From the NCBI GenBank assembly GCA_000828075.3, contig JXCB02000023.1:667937-731936 (forward strand): DNA of 64,000 bases, read 5' to 3'. The notes below the pieces were generated by a model. It saw only the letters and a program-made list of their open reading frames with translations. It was not told where the DNA came from and ran no database searches. The DNA is from Tolypothrix campylonemoides VB511288. Its GTDB lineage: Bacteria; Cyanobacteriota; Cyanobacteriia; Cyanobacteriales; Nostocaceae. A program made the position numbers and the translations under genes. Positions 61,672 through 64,000 of the stretch are shown here, piece after piece (positions within the stretch are counted from its first letter, which is position 1; each line of letters starts with the position of its first letter).

Positions 61672-62190
61672 ATGAAACATACCTTATCAGTGCTTGTAGA
61701 AGATGAAGCGGGAGTTCTTTCCCGTATTTCTAGCTTATTTGCCCGTCGCGGCTTCAACATCGAAAGCCTTGCGGTTGGTCCTGCTGAGCAACCAGGAATT
61801 TCTCGGATTACAATGGTTGTCCCTGGTGATGACCGCGTTATTGAACAACTCACGAAGCAATTATACAAGCTGATCAACGTTTTGAAAGTGCAGGACATTA
61901 CGGAAACTCCTTGCGTAGAACGAGAATTGATGTTGCTGAAAGTGAATGCAACTAGCAGTACCCGTTCAGAAATTGTCGAAATCTCTCAGATTTTCCGCGC
62001 CAGAGTCGTAGACGTGGCAGAAGATTCTCTGACTCTGGAGGTTGTGGGAGATCCAGGTAAAATGGTGGCAATTGTACAAGTGCTGCAAAAATTTGGTCTC
62101 AGGGAAATAGCTCGCACTGGCAAGATTGCTTTAACGCGTGAGTCGGGCGTGAATACTGAATTGCTCAAGTCTTTGGAAGCTAAAGTTTAG
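61672..62190 (+). CDS. ilvN: Acetolactate synthase small subunit
   Basis: The ATG at 61672 ([37 protein letters not shown]) gives 172 residues, the regular length; the GTG at 61660 is not needed. The N-terminal ACT domain binds valine for feedback control and the C-terminal part joins the catalytic subunit IlvB. The large subunit gene is not adjacent, as is usual in cyanobacteria. Confidence 0.94.
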   Translation: MKHTLSVLVEDEAGVLSRISSLFARRGFNIESLAVGPAEQPGISRITMVVPGDDRVIEQLTKQLYKLINVLKVQDITETPCVERELMLLKVNATSSTRSEIVEISQIFRARVVDVAEDSLTLEVVGDPGKMVAIVQVLQKFGLREIARTGKIALTRESGVNTELLKSLEAKV

Positions 62191-62282
62191 ATGGGTTTGG
62201 GAGGTATAACTGGCTCGTAAACAAAGTTTACAAGCATCGACTATAGCTATGATTAAAAAGAACTTATTGGCAATGGAAAGAC

Positions 62283-62648
62283 ATGAAGTTGCCCTTTGCT
62301 TCCTCTCCCGCTCAAGCTCGACAGACTAAAGAGCAATTTGCGAACCCAGACGCTTACCTAGATTATGAATTAGGTAAGGCAGTGCAAGAGTTACCCCCGC
62401 TTTATACAAGATTGGTGGGGGTAACTTTAAGTTTGGCAGTATTTGGGGCGATCGCCTGGGCAGGTTTGAGTAAAGTCGATGAAGTGGCTGTGGCTCCGGG
62501 TAAGTTGATTCCCGGTGAGCAAGACGTGCAGCCAGTGCGATCGCCTAGTAGTGGCAAAATTAAATATGCTCAAGACAAAGTCAGAGATTTAGAAAAATTA
62601 CGCGCAAATTTGATAAGGTATTTTCTGTTAAGTGAATCGTCGAAATAA
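62283..62648 (+). pseudogene. Truncated HlyD-type membrane fusion protein
   Basis: This 121-codon frame has the start of a cyanobacterial HlyD-like adaptor (YLDYELGKAVQELPPLYTRLVGVTLSLAVFGAIAWAGLSKVDEVAVAPGKLIPG ... VQPVRSPSSGKI), with its membrane helix. It then jumps to QDKVRDLEKLRANL, a piece that resembles the coiled-coil region much later in full proteins, and soon ends. I read it as a remnant after an internal deletion; full HlyD proteins have 400-500 residues. Confidence 0.65.
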
Positions 62649-62649
62649 G

Positions 62650-62678
62650 AACCCCAGCTTCTCAGAGAAGTCGGGGTT
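62650..62678. repeat. AACCCC-GGGGTT hairpin repeat
   Basis: AACCCCAGCTTCT pairs with AGAAGTCGGGGTT (two mismatches), a hairpin repeat type common in cyanobacterial genomes. It directly follows the HlyD remnant, so it might mark the point where its sequence was lost. Confidence 0.65.
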
Positions 62679-62704
62679 TTGAAGAAGAGTTATCTGAGGT
62701 ATAT

Positions 62705-63322
62705 ATGACTCAAGCTTTACCCAAACTAGTAACCTTTGAAGAATTTGCAAATTGGAAACCAGACAATGGTTGGTATGAACTACATAAGGGGACAATTGTT
62801 GAGAGGTCACAACCATTAGGCGAACATGAAGATATTGTTGGTTTTTTGGTTGAAAAATTAGTTACAGAATATACTCGTTTAAACTTGCCTTATCGAATAC
62901 CCAAAACAGTGTTAGTCAAACCGCCTGAAAGTGAATCAGCTTACTCGCCAGATGTACTGCTGTTAAACCGTCCTAATTTAGCAACAGAACCGAGATGGAA
63001 AAATCAATCAACAGTTAGTTACGGTGAATCAATTCCATTAGTAGTAGAAGTTGTAAGTACTAATTGGCGCGATGATTATCTTGATAAAGCTGGCGATTAT
63101 GAGGAAATTGGTATTCCCGAATATTGGATTGTCGATGATCTTGGCTTGGGTGGAAGGCGGTTTATCGGCAACCCCAAACAACCAACTATTTCAATTTATC
63201 AACTAGTAGAAGGCGAATACCAAGTTAGCCAGTTTAGGAAAGGCGATCGCATCATATCACCAACATTCCCTGAATTGAATTTAACCGTACAAGAGATTTT
63301 TGACGCTGGCTTACAAAGTTAG
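62705..63322 (+). CDS. Uma2-family (DUF820) endonuclease-like protein
   Basis: The 205-residue protein shows the classical Uma2 features: TFEEFANWKPDNGWYELHKGTIVERSQP, SAYSPDVLLLNRP (catalytic Asp), SIPLVVEVVSTNWRDDYLDKAGDYEEIGIPEYWIVD (E-x-V core and later W-I-V-D). It is a second, distinct copy of the family 2 kb from the first (60108), not a tandem duplicate. The gene looks intact. Confidence 0.88.
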   Translation: MTQALPKLVTFEEFANWKPDNGWYELHKGTIVERSQPLGEHEDIVGFLVEKLVTEYTRLNLPYRIPKTVLVKPPESESAYSPDVLLLNRPNLATEPRWKNQSTVSYGESIPLVVEVVSTNWRDDYLDKAGDYEEIGIPEYWIVDDLGLGGRRFIGNPKQPTISIYQLVEGEYQVSQFRKGDRIISPTFPELNLTVQEIFDAGLQS

Positions 63323-63468
63323 TTTTTGCCAGCGATGGAAATAAAGAGTCCAGTTTTCTACCCCGTAAAACGTTTTTACTATTTTCAAAAATTATTTAAT
63401 CGAAAATCAATCACGACTTGTTCGATTAAATCAGAATTAATATCAGTATCGTCTAGCTTCTGTTTAAG

Positions 63469-64000
63469 CTACTTTAGATAAATCAGCAAGTTTAATCCGG
63501 GAATTGTGCGGGACAGAGTCCACAAAAGTAGTGTGATGTAAAGTATACCCAAAATCCACTGATACCACGCAAGTGTGGTGATGATGCCAGGAAGGTGTTC
63601 GTCTCGTAAGCGAATGTCATTAAAGCCTAATTTTAGTAGATTGTTGAGGCTAAAGTCGTAGTAGTTGAGCCAGTTCCAGCGGCTGTTCCACAACAAAGGC
63701 AAATATCGCTCACGAAACATTTGATACCTAGGTATCACTGGCAAACGTCCAATAAGTAATCGTAACTGGCGCAAAGTCCCATCTTCTGTGAAGTAGGAAA
63801 CGTCCATCAAGTTGTGATAACGACCTTGTTGGTAAAGTCGGAATAATAATGCGATCGCTAAGGGGAAGATAATCACGAAAAGACATGCTAGTGTTAGCCA
63901 AGGCTGTTCTCCTGTCCGAAAGATAGCAAATAAGCCAAACAGTGTTAACAGGCTAAAACTCGTCAGCATCCAAGTGGTTTCGTAAGCTGTGGGAATAATT
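63469..64000 (-). CDS. Multi-helix membrane protein (5' end off window)
   Basis: The frame stays open past the ATG at 63969 to the right edge (upstream codons read IIPTAYETTW), so this is the C-terminal part of a longer gene. At least three hydrophobic segments are visible (SLLTLFGLFAIF; LACLFVIIFPLAIALLFRLY; YQWILGILYITLLLWTL). Between the second and third lies a charged soluble part with RYLPLLWNSRWNWLNYYDFSLNNLL. I do not recognise the family. Confidence 0.6.
   Translation of the reverse strand, partial: IIPTAYETTWMLTSFSLLTLFGLFAIFRTGEQPWLTLACLFVIIFPLAIALLFRLYQQGRYHNLMDVSYFTEDGTLRQLRLLIGRLPVIPRYQMFRERYLPLLWNSRWNWLNYYDFSLNNLLKLGFNDIRLRDEHLPGIITTLAWYQWILGILYITLLLWTLSRTIPGLNLLIYLK

Overview
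The window looks like a chromosomal stretch of a filamentous cyanobacterium, most likely Nostocales. The HIP1 octamer GCGATCGC recurs throughout, intergenic spaces carry the heptanucleotide short tandem repeats typical of that group (TTAGTCA, CAACTAC and TCAGTTATC types), and many genes are cyanobacteria-restricted families (DUF5331, DUF3153, Tic20-like, NACHT and NB-ARC STAND proteins, Uma2 nucleases, a two-cistron CHASE3 kinase/response regulator). I found no rRNA, tRNA or CRISPR array.

Layout. 0-5.4 kb: a cell-surface block with a beta-helix/OmpA protein cut by the left edge, an SdrD-B repeat protein and a small secreted protein. 5.7-13.2 kb: a Ser/Thr kinase, a broken dynamin-like GTPase gene, a RelE-type toxin-antitoxin pair, YgfZ, a DUF5331 protein invaded by a palindromic repeat, and a 2Fe-2S ferredoxin. 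13.4-24.3 kb: cysteine synthase, a CHASE3 histidine kinase overlapping its response regulator, DedA, a STAS protein, rpsF with a structured leader candidate, a fumarylacetoacetase-like enzyme, Tic20-like protein and glyA. 24.5-38 kb: mostly housekeeping genes (WecA/MraY-like transferase, cinA, acs, TerC, ndk, speA, a sugar nucleotidyltransferase, scpA, LapA, AI-2E transporter, pdxH). 38-45 kb: a two-gene unit encoding a WDD-repeat small protein and a TPR-like membrane protein, an intact IS701-type insertion sequence with a 4-bp target duplication, DUF3153 lipoprotein, argB and aroK. 45-53.9 kb: a truncated NB-ARC protein, ubiX-like gene, an RNase II/R-like protein that has lost the catalytic aspartates, a Rad52-like candidate and clpP.

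54-64 kb is the most accessory part: a small membrane peptide, a YyaL-type thioredoxin-domain protein, a row of four hairpins, an 11 x 21-bp minisatellite that reads as perfect leucine heptads, and then a NACHT-HEAT-DUF4062 protein that looks like a prokaryotic NLR-like defence protein with its effector at the C-terminus. It is followed by an orphan HigA with only the last codons of HigB left, two Uma2 genes, mobA, ilvN, an HlyD remnant, and a membrane protein cut by the right edge.

Recurrent themes are small palindromic repeats inserted in frame into coding genes (DUF5331, NB-ARC and NACHT genes), decay of conflict-type genes (dynamin, HigB, HlyD, NB-ARC C-terminus), and start or stop codons supplied by short tandem repeats (aroK, the DedA gene). 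The strongest candidate for an undescribed system is the 56.6-59.7 kb block: hairpin array, heptad-repeat ORF and NACHT-HEAT-DUF4062 gene. Several gene starts were moved from the longest ORF to an internal codon on ribosome-binding-site or family-length grounds; the reasons are given in each entry.
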